Positions 31,105 to 42,520 of a DNA stretch of 64,000 nucleotides are shown piece by piece. Made by a program: the position numbers and the translations under genes. The stretch comes from Malania oleifera. Its lineage: Eukaryota > Streptophyta > Magnoliopsida > Santalales > Ximeniaceae. Position 1 is the first letter of the stretch. Each line of letters begins with the position of its first letter. The notes under the pieces were generated by a model. It saw only the letters and a list, made by a program, of their open reading frames with translations. It did not search any database and had not been told where the DNA came from. The DNA is taken from contig NC_080423.1 of assembly GCF_029873635.1 (NCBI RefSeq), positions 92,671,691-92,735,690 on the forward strand. The letters are read 5' to 3'.

Positions 31105-32369
31105 CAAGCTATGAAGGAAGAAATTGCCGCTCTAAAGGCTAATCACACCTGGGACATTGAGCCTTGTCCTCCCACCATTGTTCCTCTGGGTTGTAAATGG
31201 GTTTACTCAGTCAAGGTCTGATCTGATGGAAGTTTGGATCATTACAAAGCTCGCCTTGTTGCACTTGGGAATAATCAGGAATATAGTGTCAATTATGAAG
31301 AGACCTTTACTCCTGTGGCTAAGATGACTATTGTTCGTACGATTCTGGCTATTGCGGCTTCTAGTGAGTGACCACTACATCCAGATGGATGTCAAGAATG
31401 CTTTTCTTCACGAGGATCTTCAAGAGTGTATTTATATGAAGCCACCCCCGGGCTTGTTTCCCTCTCCGACTTCACATGTGTGTAAGCTTCGTCATTCTTT
31501 TTATGGTCTCAAGCTCTGAGGGCCTGGTTTGATAAATTCCAAACCACTTTATTACAATTTTCATTCAAGTAGAGCAAGTATGACACTTCATTGTTTCTTC
31601 AGAAATCAGACATGTGTATTGTTGTTCTTTTGGTTTATGTTGATGATATTGTGATTAATGGTTCCGATTCTGCTTTACTTGCTCATCTCAAGACTCATCC
31701 CTCAGAGTGCTTTCATATGAAAGATCTTGGGTCTCTCGCATATTTTCTTGGTCTTGAGGTGAATCATAGTCCCTCAGGTATTTCACTCAATCAACATAAG
31801 TATGCTAGTGACTTGGTGGCCACAGCTGGCTTTTAGAAGGGTACTTCTGTAGTTCTGTTGATACTCCCATGGAATTAAATGTCAAGTTTCGCAAAGAGGA
31901 GGGTGATTTTCTTGCTGATCCCAGTTTATACCGGAAGTTGGTGGGTAGTCTTGTCTATCTCACCATTACTAGACCAGACATTTCTTTTGTTGTACAGCAA
32001 GTCAGCCAATTTCTTCAGACTCCTCGCCATCTTCATTTGGCTGCTGTCCGTAGGATCATACGCGATGTTCAGGGCACTTCTGCCCATGGTTTATTCTTCC
32101 CTGCAAGCAATTCTACTCGCCTTGCTCCTTATAGCGATGCTAATTGGGCTGGTTGTGCGGATACACGTCGCTCCATCACTAGTTGGTGTGTGTTCTTAGG
32201 TGATGCATTGATCTCTTGGAAGAGTAAGAAGCAAGACAAAGTTTCTAAGTCATCGACGAAATCTGAATACCGGGTGATGTCTCTTGCTTGTTCTGAAATT
32301 ATTTGGCTTCGAGGCTTGCTTGTTGAGTTAGATTTTTCTGAGACCGATCCTACACCTCTACATGCTTAA
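31105..32369 (+). pseudogene. RT and RNase H of copia element 1 (broken)
   Basis: RT motifs are [29 protein letters not shown] (31386 on), PPPGLFP and the intact catalytic LLVYVDDIV at 31630-31656. RNase H runs 31869-32369 (TRPDISFVVQQVSQFLQTPR, YSDANWAGCADTRRSITSW, KSSTKSEYR). Stops lie near 31103, 31221 and 31518, and a frameshift near 31837. Confidence 0.9.
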
Positions 32370-32467
32370 ATACAAGTGCTATCCAAATCACAGCCAATCG
32401 TCATCGACATTGCTTCCTAAGTAGCAAATTTATGCTTGTTGATCAACCCGCATCAATTTGAGGGAGC

Positions 32468-32721
32468 TGTCAACGGAACATCAAACAGCAAGCAAAAGAT
32501 TTCTTTCCTTACTTCAGCCCACATTAATTTCCTTATATTTCAATTCATTATTTTGTACAGTTAGCATATATTTAGTTTAAATGTATAGAGCTTGACATAT
32601 TATAGTTTACTTGTATAGGGCTAGAATCATGCTAGACCTTATTTACTTACCATGTATAGCATTCTTGTAAAGTCTATATATAATATACAGAACTCAAGGC
32701 CAATTGATTCGGCCATTCACA
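32468..32721 (+). repeat. 3' LTR of copia element 1
   Basis: It begins TGTCAACGGAACATC after the purine-rich tttgagggagc (PPT) and ends GGCCATTCACA. It is the same length as the 5' LTR. Confidence 0.92.
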
Positions 32722-34134
32722 AAATATTTGACAATATGTGTCCTTCCAAAGCACCATTTGGCCAAAGAAAACATGATGGGAGAATGCAAATGTGTGTGAA
32801 TTACCATGCACTCACCAAAGTGATTGTGCCAAACAAGAATCCAACTAAGTCAAACCAAATACTTTACCAAAAATGACTTGTGATCAGGCGACTACCAAGC
32901 GAGGATAGTAGATGATGATCAGCCAAAGACTACTTGCATATGAGGCATATGGATTCTAGGCAACAACTACACCAATGACTATTCCCACACTCATGAATGA
33001 GGTGTTTCATAATTACCTCAACAAGTTTGTTGTTTTGCAGCTTGACAAAGTAGTTGTCCGTGACTCTACTGAAGAAAGAACATGACAAACAACTACCAAA
33101 AGGTATTTAAGGCTGAAGGTGAACAACCTTTATGTGATACAAGTAGTCTACAATTCATATGCCCCATATCATGTCATACAAGTAATCTTCAGCTCATCAC
33201 CATCTACAGCAGTTCTATTCTTGGTGATGTCCTTTAAGTTGACAATTGCGCCATCAACTTTTTTTCACTCATGAATCATGTGTTTCTTGACCATCTCAAG
33301 AAATTTGTTGTGGTGTACCTTCACCTCATAGTTGTTTATAGTTCTACTCTAGAACATAAAGAGCATCTATCAAAAGGAGTTCGACAGCTGAAGCCTTTAT
33401 CTGAAGAAAGAGAAGAGCTCTTTCGCTTCAAAATGGTATTAAATTCGTTGGTCCTATGGTTGAACAAGGCTATATACAGATTGATATGAAAAAGATGAGA
33501 GTGATTCAAGATTGGAATATTCTAATGACAATCAATAAGTTACTTTCCTTTATTGGACTAGCCAATTACTATCACAAGTTTATGGAGAGGTACTCGGGCA
33601 GGACAGACTCATTAACCTAATTGTTGAAAAAAGGTTAAAATTGGATCTAGACAAAGGAGTGCCAAGGAGCCATTGACATATTTCCATTATGTGGGATCTC
33701 ATACTTGCTCTTCCAGACGTCATGAAGCCCTTCGAGGTACAAAGAGATAGTCTTCCCTTGGTGGAGTCTATTACAGAATGGGCACCCTATTGCACATGAA
33801 AGCCATAAGCTTAATGTAACTAAGTACATAGCTCAAAAGAAGCAAACGACAACATTACATACTTAGGCCCAAGTTTGTGGTGAAAATGTAGTTGTCAGAC
33901 ATTTCTTTACACAACCTAAGTTATACTTGAAAAATGTCCATTGGCAAGAATCCCTGCAGAATTCGATTCCTCTTTCAAGCTCAAGGTGAGTTGGATGAAT
34001 CAAATCGCAAATGCACTGCGTAGGGAGGCCGAGACCATCAAACCCAACGAACCTTTGCCAACCTAAGATCCTCCCAAAAGCAAACCCTATAATAAAAAGT
34101 ACCCTCTTTTCTACCCCTCCAACCTCCTCCCAAC

Positions 34135-35139
34135 TAGGGGTGAGCATAATTCGGGGAAAACCGAATTAACCGACCGAAATTGGTCGGTTCGGTTCGGTTA
34201 AAAAATTCGGTTCGGTCGGTTCGGTTATTTTTTCCAATATTTCGGTTAATCGGGTTTCGGTTCGGTTAATGGAGAATATTAATTCGGTTAACCGATTAAC
34301 CGATTTACGAATTAATTAAATTTTAAATATAAATTAGTAAATTAAAATCCGATTTCACTCATTCCCTCTCATACTCTCAGTCTCACACTCTCATAGTCTC
34401 ACACTCTCACTGCTCTCAGTCTCACAGAAGTCAGAACATGTAAGTCCCTCACTGCCTTTCGCAGCAGTCGTCGTCGCCGTCGCCATCGCCGTCGCCGTCG
34501 TCATCGCCGTCGCCGGCCATCATCACCAACACAGTCACTGCTCTCTGAAGTCAGAAGTCATCGCCGTCGCCTTTCTCTCGCTCACCCGAGCTCCTCTGCA
34601 CCACCAGGCACCATCTTCACGCGATGCCTTCATCTGTGTCCATCGCCATCGCCGTCGCCGTCGCCGGCCATCATCACCAACAGTGCAACACAGTAACTGC
34701 TCTCTGAAGTGAGAAGTCGAAAGCCCTCACTGAGTCACTGCCTCTCTCTCGCTCACCTGAGCTCACTGCTCCGCACCACGGCACCACCATCTTCACGTGA
34801 TGCCATCGCCGTCGCCACTGGCCAACCATCGTCACCGAGAACCACCCCCGACTCCTCATCGTCATCGGCGTCAAGCTCACCCGAGCTCAATCATCTCCCC
34901 CGACTCCTTCTTGACTTCCCCCTTCCCTTGTTCTGGATTTACCTTCCCAATTCCCCCTTCCCCCATATTTCTCGGTTAAATTAGGTTAACCGAGTTACCC
35001 GAAAATAAATTCGGTCGGGTTCAGTTCGGTGAGGCCCAATGGTACGGTCGGTTCGGTTAACACTATTCTTTAACCGAAATTTTCGGTTAATTCGGTTAAT
35101 TAACCGAATTTGGCCGAACTGACCGTTTGCTCACCCCTA
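34135..35139. mobile_element. Non-autonomous hAT element, 1005 bp
   Basis: Terminal inverted repeats TAGGGGTGAGCA / TGCTCACCCCTA are flanked by a perfect 8-bp target duplication CTCCCAAC (34127-34134 and 35140-35147), the hallmark of the hAT superfamily. Subterminal regions are packed with cggttcggttaa-like repeats in both orientations. The interior contains a (GTCGCC)n-type run near 34467-34515, and a block near 34500-34560 is partly repeated at 34655-34720. No transposase is encoded. Open frames inside are repeat-driven. Confidence 0.92.
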
Positions 35140-35147
35140 CTCCCAAC

Positions 35148-36330
35148 CCTCCTAATCACAGGATCTCAAAAAGGCACAGAATAAGGATTTCCTTGAAGAG
35201 AGAGGCCAAGACAGGGAATTAGGACAGAGGCCATTCCATAATAGCACAACTTGCTATGGCCTTAAACCCCTCCAAATCGCTGCACACTTATGTGGACCCT
35301 AAAAAAAAATAAACAAAAAACCAAAACTAAACAAAACAAAAAAACAACAACAACGACGACGACAACAACACTCAATTTTTGAAATATATTTATATATATA
35401 TAAAATTTTAAATTGGATCTAACGCCTTGCTGCTTTTGCTGTAGAAGCTACACTAAAATTGAATACTAACATAAAGTTACTCTCCATGATGTCTATCAGC
35501 TTAACAAAATGTAAGGAACATAAAAAGGAAAAATTAAGAGAAAGGAAGAAGGATTAAGATTTAAGGGAGTGGGTCAAGGAAAAAGATTAAGATTCAAAAG
35601 GAACTAAAGGGGGAAGATAGGAAAATAAATGACATAGCAGATCCAAGAGTAGATGAAATTAGGAAAGGGCCGAGGGCAAGAACCAGAGAAAGAGAGGAAA
35701 GTTCAAATTAAAAAAAAAAGCACTTTGATCAAAGTGAGGCTACAATTTTTTTTTTCTTTTTGGTGCTACCAAAGCTCAAGCTCGCATTTTTCTTTAAGGC
35801 ATATGCTTTAACTTTTTTTAATGGAAATACACCTGGTGTTAGGCTAAATAAAAGTTTTTGTTTCCAAATGACCAAAAAAAAAATTAAATTCACTTAATTT
35901 AGATATAAAATTCTATTACAGGTGGGATCTTAGGATATAGAAATATACTAGGACTCTGCATCTCTTATCCTAATCCCAGTGGTATCACAGTTCCACCAGC
36001 AAAAGATTTATAGAAACAGACAGATTATTTTGTAATTTTTAGATTGTAGTATGGTAAGATTCTCATATTTGGTTTGGGGTTTAACAACTGAGATCTTAAA
36101 ATATGGTTATAATACTTTCACAGTATAAAATATGGATAAAAGGTACAAGGAAAAATGTGAAAGGAGGTTTTACCAGTGGCCTCCTAATGGTAAAATCAGC
36201 ATGGGGGCAAAGGTGTACCTGTTCCCATTGAATTTTTTTTTTTGGGGGGGGGGGGGGGGAGCGGGGGAGGCTTTGGTATATAAAATTTCAAACAAAATAA
36301 ATAAATAAATATTCACATAAATGCTAAAAA
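35148..36330. other. Non-coding stretch between hAT element and LINE
   Basis: The first part (to about 35310) may be the tail of the gypsy remnant. The rest is AT-rich unique sequence with an (AAC/GAC)n run at 35342-35370 and a G16 run at 36244-36259. I see no gene. Confidence 0.5.
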
Positions 36331-36449
36331 CATGTGGATCGTTTTGCAAATACATACTTTAACAAAATGAATGCCAAATAAACAAAGTATACAGTAGCTG
36401 CAAAAACATGAACTCAAATCAAGAAGCTCGTAAAATTTTGTCAAGATAA
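36331..36449. repeat. Left copy of a ~120-bp duplication flanking the LINE
   Basis: The block starting tgtggatcgttttgcaaatac and containing cagtagctgcaaaaacatgaac and ttttgtcaagataatg matches 43191-43310 with scattered changes and a 15-nt gap. It sits just outside the LINE 5' side. Confidence 0.65.
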
Positions 36450-36479
36450 TGCAAATGCCTCAGAAATATTATAAATACC

Positions 36480-36692
36480 TGCAGACTAGTTAATTATAGC
36501 CAATGAAGATCACCTGCTCAAGGGGCTTAGCATCAGAAGGAATTGCAAAAATTAGACAGTCTCCCATTTTCTTTTTGTAGATGACAATATCATTTTCTGT
36601 GAAAATGATCCAGAGCAAATTCTTAACCTTAATGCATCCTACTTGGGATTGAAGCAATAACGAGTTTAAAGGTGAATTAGGGCAAAAGTGAT
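36480..36692 (+). pseudogene. LINE reverse transcriptase, catalytic part
   Basis: One frame gives FLFVDDNIIFCENDPEQ and the next frame gives GIEAITSLKVN*GKSDII, the segment that follows the catalytic box in plant L1 RT, so a frameshift lies near 36640. The opposite strand happens to be open for about 45 codons, but that is a shadow. Confidence 0.8.
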
Positions 36693-36697
36693 ATCAT

Positions 36698-37005
36698 TGT
36701 TAAGACGTTAAGGTCTTATCATAGAGAATTTGAGGAAATTAAAAGGATTGAAAATAGATAGAGAAAATAGGGTTGATCACTTCGAGGGGATCTGCCTCCA
36801 AATCAGCTAAAGGATATGAATCATGCTATTTCTTGAATTAAAAAGCTCCGTAAGGTTGCATATATATAGGGTAGAGAACCCTACCCCTATTAGAAATGTA
36901 AAATATCCCAATCCAAACCCTTAATTGACTCAATCCTAATTGATTTGGGAATCCTAACACATTAAATAAAAATATCAACATTAAATAGAATGCCAATTGA
37001 TTTGG
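36698..37005 (-). repeat. 3' LTR of gypsy element 3 (shortened)
   Basis: It is collinear with 40684 to about 41000 but about 110 nt shorter: it lacks the outer part with repeated attcccaaatcaatt units, and its start is fused directly to the chromodomain coding sequence (KRFPNQL). A deletion between two attcccaaatcaatt units is the likely cause. Confidence 0.75.
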
Positions 37006-37009
37006 GAAT

Positions 37010-38410
37010 CTCTTCACCAAGGATTGATAATTTTCCCAAGTTGCATCTTCAACTAGTAAGCAAGACCAGTGAACTAAAACTTCTGTGATGTCTTGACTTC
37101 TACGTTTGACCACTCGGCGATCTAGAATTTCTTATGGCTGCACTTGAAACTCTACACAGTAACTTGCTCCCCTAACTTCTTTTTGAGGCACTAGACATGA
37201 AAAACTTTACGTACCTTAAAACTTATTGGTAAGCCAAGGCGATAAGCAACAAGGCCTATACGCTCCAGGGCCTTATAAGGCCTATAAACTGAGGAGAAAT
37301 CTTCTTAAAGAATGAACAGTCATAAATAACTGCCTACAGGATCATAACCTGAGAAACACCCAATCTCCCATTAAGAATTCCGCTTTACTATTAGCTCGTT
37401 GTTCCATACAAGCTCAAGTTGTAACAAGATTTTTCTTAAGGAGCTAAAGCACTTTGATCAATTCTAGATGATCTAGCTGAATACCTAGCAAGAACAGGAG
37501 GAGCTCGACAACAAACAGCCTCGAATGAGATCAACTTGATGAAGGAATGATAAATGCAGTTGTACCACCATTCAGCCCATGAAAGCCATCGCACCTAATC
37601 CTTCGGTTTGTCACCAACGAAGCAACGAAGATAAGTCTCCAAACGCCTGTTAAAAACTTCAATTTTCCCATATGATTGTGGATGATACACAATGCTCATT
37701 TTCGATTATATCCCTTGCAAATAGAAAAGCTCCTACCAAAAGTTGTTGGTAAAGACTACCACATCATTAACAATAGATTGAGGAATCCCATGCAACTTGA
37801 CCATGTTCTCAACAAAAGTACAAGTAGCACTTGTAGCAATATAAGGGTGAGTTATAGCACAAAAATTAGCATATTTTGTGAGACAATCCACAATAATAAA
37901 AATAGTATGTTTACCATGAGAAGATGGTAGTCCCTCAATGAAATCCATGGAGATATCAGTACAAGATTCTTCTGGAACAGGAAGAGGCTGTAGAAGGCTT
38001 GGACTTGCCACAGTTTCCCCTTTCTGCCACTGATAAACATCATATTCTACCACAAACTTTTTGATTTCATCCTCCATTCCCTTCCAGTAAAATTCCTAAG
38101 AAATGCGCTTGTAGGTTCTAAGAAAACTAGAGTAACCTGCAGCTGGTGATGCTGTAATTCTTGTAGTATGGTTTGCTTGTGGGCTGAATTAGGCACTAAC
38201 AAAATCCGCCCCTTACCCAATAAGTTTAAAAGAGTCCCAAAAGTAAGGAGGGACTGAAGTTGGCTCATCTTATAGCTTTGGATAATACCTTTAGTCTCCA
38301 CATTTTGCCACCATTCCTTCCTGATTTGTTCAAGAGTAATACACAAAGGTACAGAAATAGCTACAAGCTCAACTTGTTTAGAAATTCGTGATAGTGCATC
38401 CAGCACCACA
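37010..38410 (-). pseudogene. Integrase and chromodomain of gypsy element 3 (broken)
   Basis: The pre-core piece at 38047-38409 includes VLDALSRISKQVELVAI. Integrase core at 37733-38077 includes ISMDFIEGLPSSHGKHTIFI, DCLTKYANFCAI and FVENMVKLHGIPQSIVND. The chromodomain piece at 37020-37113 includes VLVHWSCLLVEDATWENY. Stops separate these parts. Confidence 0.85.
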
Positions 38411-40440
38411 TTCTTGGCCCCTTCCTTTTAAATAATTTCATATTCATAGCCCAAAAACTTAGTGACCCACTACTATTGTTCCATGGAAGAGATTCATTGC
38501 TCCAAAAAATACTTCAAGCTCTTATGATCAATTCAAATTTGGAAATCTCGGTCAATTAAATATGGTCTCCACTTTGTAACTACATGCACAATGGCTAGCA
38601 TCTCTTTGTCATAAACAAACATGCTAATGTCGGATGGAGAAAGAGTCTTACTAGTAAAAGCTATGAAGCCTCATTCTTGCATTAAACTACACCAATGCCA
38701 ACTCCTAATGTATTAGACTCAAGGATGAACACCTTTTTGAAATGTGGCAAGGCATGAACATGTGTTGGTGGGCATTGTGTGCATAAGCTTGACAAAGGCT
38801 TGTTTAGCTTGCTCACTTCATTTGAATGCATCCTTTTCTAGTAAAGTAGTTGGTGGAGCGCTAATCTTTCTATAATCCTTGACAAACTTGTAGTAGTAAC
38901 CAGTCAACCCCCATAAAACCTCGCAGCATTTTGATTGTTTGTGGAATAGGCCAGCTTGTCATCACTTGTACTTTAGAAGGGTCAACTAAAACACCTTCTT
39001 AGGAAACAATATGCCCAACATATTCCACATTCGGTCAAGCAAAGCAACGTTTAGATTTCTTGACAAACAAATTATGCTCATGAAGAGTGATGAGTACAAT
39101 TCGCAAATGACATAAATGATCTTCAAGAGATGAGCTCTATATTAGGATATCAAAAAAATATGAGAACATACTTACATAGATAAGGTCGGAAAATGTCATT
39201 CATGAGACTTTGGAAGGTTGAAGGTGCATTGGTTAATCCAAATGGCATAACAAAGAACTCATAATGGCCATCGTGAGTTCTAAACGCAATCTTCTGAATG
39301 TCATCTTCATGTACTCAAATATCGTGATAGCCTGGTCTTAAGTCGAGTTTGGTGAACTATTGGGCGCCTCCAAACTCATCTAACAATTCATCCACAACAA
39401 TGATAGGAATTTATCCTTCACAGTGTTCTTGTTTAATGCTCAATAATCAACACACATTTGCCAAGAGCTATCCTTCTTCTTCACCAATAAGACAAGTGAA
39501 GAATATGGGCTAACGCTTGGTTGAATTATGCCAGCATTTAACATTTATTTCACTATCTTTTCTATTTTTTCTTTTTGAAAATAAGGATAGTGGTAAGGGT
39601 AGACATTTGTAAGGACACCACCAAGCAATAAAGGAATGCGATGACCATGTGTTCACCGAGGTGGCAACACCTATGGCTCCACAAATAAGACAGAAAATTT
39701 TAAAATAGGAGAATGCAACCCTTCATTCAGACCAGATGATGTTGTAACTCCTCTAGTGCTCAAAGTTGTACCAGGCAACCATGTCGCTCTTTTTAAGGAG
39801 CTTCTCCAAACAATGGCTTGAAATTGTAGTGATATTACCACAACGTTTGCCTTTAAAAGTCACTCTCTGGTCGTTCACTGCGAACTTCATAACTAGTTTA
39901 GAAAAATTCCAAGCTATATCACTTAAAGTCCTTAACCATTCAATACCTAAAACTACTTCAAAGTCTTCTAGTGGTAGCAAAAGAAATCAGTAAACAACCC
40001 ATGATTCTACATAGTAAGTTTACCTTTGGACACTTGCTTTGACATGTCAAAGTCCTTCCATCTACAACATTCACATCAAACTTTTCACATTGCTCCACAG
40101 GATTGGCTAGCTATTTTAGCAATTCAATGTCCATGAAATTATAAGTACTATCCGTATCAAACAAGATAGTAATAGGTTGGCATTTTAGGAAGCCATTGAC
40201 TTTCATGGTTTGACAATTAGCATACCTAGCTAAAGCATGAACTGAAGAAGTGATGGATTCATCATTATCATCAAATCCAATACTTTCTTGATCTAGATCA
40301 GCCCAGTCATCCTCAACCTCTTCTGGCTACTCCACCAGTTCAATCATCAAGAGTCCACCCTTTTTGCAACAGTGCCCTCTATGCCACTTCTCATCACAAT
40401 GCCAACATAAACCCTTTGTCGTTTGCTTTTTTAAGTTCCT
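38411..40440 (-). pseudogene. Gag end, protease, RT and RNase H of gypsy element 3 (broken)
   Basis: Near 40354-40415 the minus strand reads CWHCDEKWHRGHCC, a CCHC knuckle. The protease-linked segment is at 39753-39980 (PLEDFEVVLGIEWLRTLSDI). RT is visible near 39170-39320 ([39 protein letters not shown]), but the catalytic box is lost (IFF followed by a stop). RNase H is poorly kept near 38440-38720. Confidence 0.8.
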
Positions 40441-40683
40441 CCTAATTCAATAATTTGGCAAGAGGATTGCGAGGAGTTGGGGGTGTGATAGTTTAGAGAG
40501 AGATGCCTGGACCTCTTAAAATTGAGGCTTAAACATATTGCTAAGTTCAGCCTTTACCCTAGCTTCCATCTAGGACTCTACTAAATTTTCTAAAGCCATT
40601 GAATATGATTTGAGATCAAGAATTCCAAGATCATATTTTTATTAGCACGTTAATGACATCCACAAAAGCGCCCTGATGCCAAA

Positions 40684-40837
40684 TAATAAAACCTTAGGAT
40701 TTTATTGTAGAGAAATTTGGCAAATTGAAAGGATGGAAAATAGCATGCAAAAAATAAGGTTAATTACTTCAAAGGGATCTGTCTCCAAGCCAAAGGCTAT
40801 AAATTATGTTATTGCTTGAATGAAAGCTCCAAAGGAT

Positions 40838-40870
<33 letters not shown>

Positions 40871-41101
40871 TAGGGAACCCTAGTACCCTACTCCTATTAA
40901 GAATGTAAAATATCCCAATCCAAGTCCTTAATGGACTCAATCCTAATTGATTTTGGGAATCCTAACACATTAAATAAAAATCCCAACATTAAATAGAATC
41001 CCAAATTGAATTGAGAATCATAACACATTAATTAGAAGTCGCAATTGATTTGGGAATGATAACATTATATAGGAAACCCAATTGATTTGGGAATCCTAAC
41101 A
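40684..41101 (-). repeat. 5' LTR of gypsy element 3 (418 bp)
   Basis: On the minus strand it starts TGTTAGGATTCCCAAATC and contains four to five attcccaaatcaatt-like units, then a TA/GA microsatellite (40840-40870). A PBS-like TGGCATCAGGGCGC (40669-40681 on the minus strand) follows it. Confidence 0.8.
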
Positions 41102-41106
41102 ATCAT

Positions 41107-41681
41107 TCCTATGGACCTCGTGATTGTGGACCCTTACTAGCTAGCATTTTAGGCTGCAAACTTGGAGCTTTTCCTATCTCTTACCTTGCTCTCCCCATGG
41201 GAACCAAGTTTAAAAGGGAAGGGAGTTTGGGACCCTATATTTGATATATTTGAAAGGAAACCAGTTGAATGGAAAAGAAATCATCTCCAAAAGGGTGATA
41301 GACTCACGCTCATCAAAAACACCTTAGCCAACCTCCTTTTATTTCATGTCTCTATTTCCTATCCCTAGTGTCGTTGCAGAAGGGAGGTCTTGACCTCAAA
41401 TCCCTTCTCACATTTACCAAGGCACTTTTGGGGAAGTAGCTTTGGAGGTTCATGTTTAAGAAAAAAAAATTCTAGAGGGAAGTTATTGCTACTAAATATG
41501 GCCTCCATGACAACAACTAAGCCTCTACACCAAAGGCTACAGTACAAGTGTTTGGAAATTCATTAGGAAAGGATGGGAAAATTTTCTTCTCTCACATTCA
41601 TTTATGCATGAGGAACGTGGAGGATGTCTTTTTCTATCATGACATTTGGCATGGCAAATCCCAACTCAACTCTTTATACCC

Positions 41682-41716
<35 letters not shown>

Positions 41717-42400
41717 CGAGCTTGCCTATTATAAAGATGCCCTCATTTGACAGCACCTGGAACTTGCTAATCATAGGACCTTTTGGAATGTTCTGGTCAG
41801 AAATGTTTTTGATTGGGACATTGAAGCTTTGAAAAGTTTCTACAACAGCCTTTACAATATTTAATGCCAAGCCACCTCCAATAAGCCCAAGGTCCTTGAG
41901 CAAGAATGGGATTTTCACAATCAAGTCTTAGTATAAACATCTTAACTACCCGATGGAGTCTTAACATTTATATTCCATGGAAGCTCATTTAGAAAATAGC
42001 AGTCCCTTCAAACGTTCCTTTTTTTCACGTGGGAGGCTGCACTTGGGAAGATCCTCACTTATGATAATCTTCAAAAAAATGGGCTTGTCTCTTGTGAAGG
42101 GGTATTTTCTAAGCCTTGTGGAAGCTAAATCAATGGAACACATGTTTCTACACTGCCTTAGGAACAGGAACCTCAGAAGCTTGGCCATTCCCATGGTCAA
42201 ATAGAAGTAGGTAATTGTAGCTTAGGTAGAGGGTGAGATTTGGGCTTGGAAAGGTATCCGCTCCAATAAGGTCAAAAGAAAGGCCCTTTCCCTCATCCCC
42301 CTTGCTATTTTTTGGGTGGTTTGGAAGGAAAGGAACATAAGGGGTTTTGATGGACAGTTTCTTATTTGTAGACTATCATGGACAATTGTATAGCTACGAT
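41107..42400 (+). pseudogene. LINE RT C-terminal region and zf-RVT domain
   Basis: Order seen: GCKLGAFPISYL, GKGVWDPIFDIFERKPVEWK, GDRLTLIKNTLANLL (41220-41340), then after frameshifts RLHLGRSSLMIIFKKMGLSL and MEHMFLHC (zf-RVT-like, 41990-42160), and RKALSLIPLAIFWVVWKERN near 42277-42335. These are the usual C-terminal blocks of plant L1 ORF2. Confidence 0.82.
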
Positions 42401-42520
42401 GACTAATTGACATAGTGGGAAGCCTGGGAGAGACTTCTGTGTATTGTTTGATTTTCTTGATGTATTAATGTGATGGTTGTTTTGTTCATTGTTTTTTTTC
42501 ACTTTACTTGACTGGCATCC

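Larger units (their letters stand above)
27661..32733 (+). mobile_element. Ty1/copia element 1, near full length, degenerate coding
   Basis: It has two 254-bp LTRs, a PBS, gag with two CCHC knuckles, protease, integrase, RT and RNase H in copia order (INT before RT). Target duplication ATATG is at 27656-27660 and 32734-32738. Twelve extra bases (aaatatttgaca) lie between the 3' LTR end at 32721 and the right target copy. I count about a dozen differences between the LTRs, so the insertion is not young. Several stops and frameshifts are present. Confidence 0.92.
26990..34060 (+). pseudogene. Decayed Ty3/gypsy pol remnant, split by copia element 1
   Basis: Left part: MAPPKLIELRKQLYELLEAGYM (27597-27660) is the start of a gypsy RT. 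Right part resumes at 32739 with CPSKAPFGQ, then RMQMCVNYHALTKV, MNHVFLDHLKKFVVVYLH (33271 on), IVVYSSTLEHKEHL, and RNase H-like LALPDVMKPFEV near 33706 and RHFFTQPKLYLKN near 33897. Many stops and two repeats of the LMNxVF...YL segment show heavy decay. The RT is interrupted exactly at the codon where the copia element inserted. Confidence 0.75.
36698..41101 (-). mobile_element. Ty3/gypsy element 3, chromodomain type (Reina-like), complete insertion
   Basis: LTRs lie at 36698-37005 and 40684-41101. Perfect 5-bp target duplication ATCAT is at 36693-36697 and 41102-41106. The element reads on the minus strand: PBS near 40669-40681, gag knuckle near 40354-40415, protease near 39750-39980, RT, RNase H, integrase 37733-38080, chromodomain 37020-37113, then the 3' LTR. 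It interrupts the RT gene of the LINE. Reina-like assignment rests on the short LTRs, the PLEDFEVVLGIEWLRTL motif and the chromodomain placed directly before the LTR. Confidence 0.9.

Noticed and set aside
36480..36640. Minus-strand open stretch of about 45 codons with MGDCLIFAIPSDAKPLEQ and splice-like borders, first considered as a host exon or the missing thioredoxin start exon
   Set aside because: The plus strand here encodes the LINE RT box LFVDDNIIFCENDPEQ, continuous with LINE sequence beyond the gypsy insertion; the real start exon MGHCFSK is at 25453-25473.
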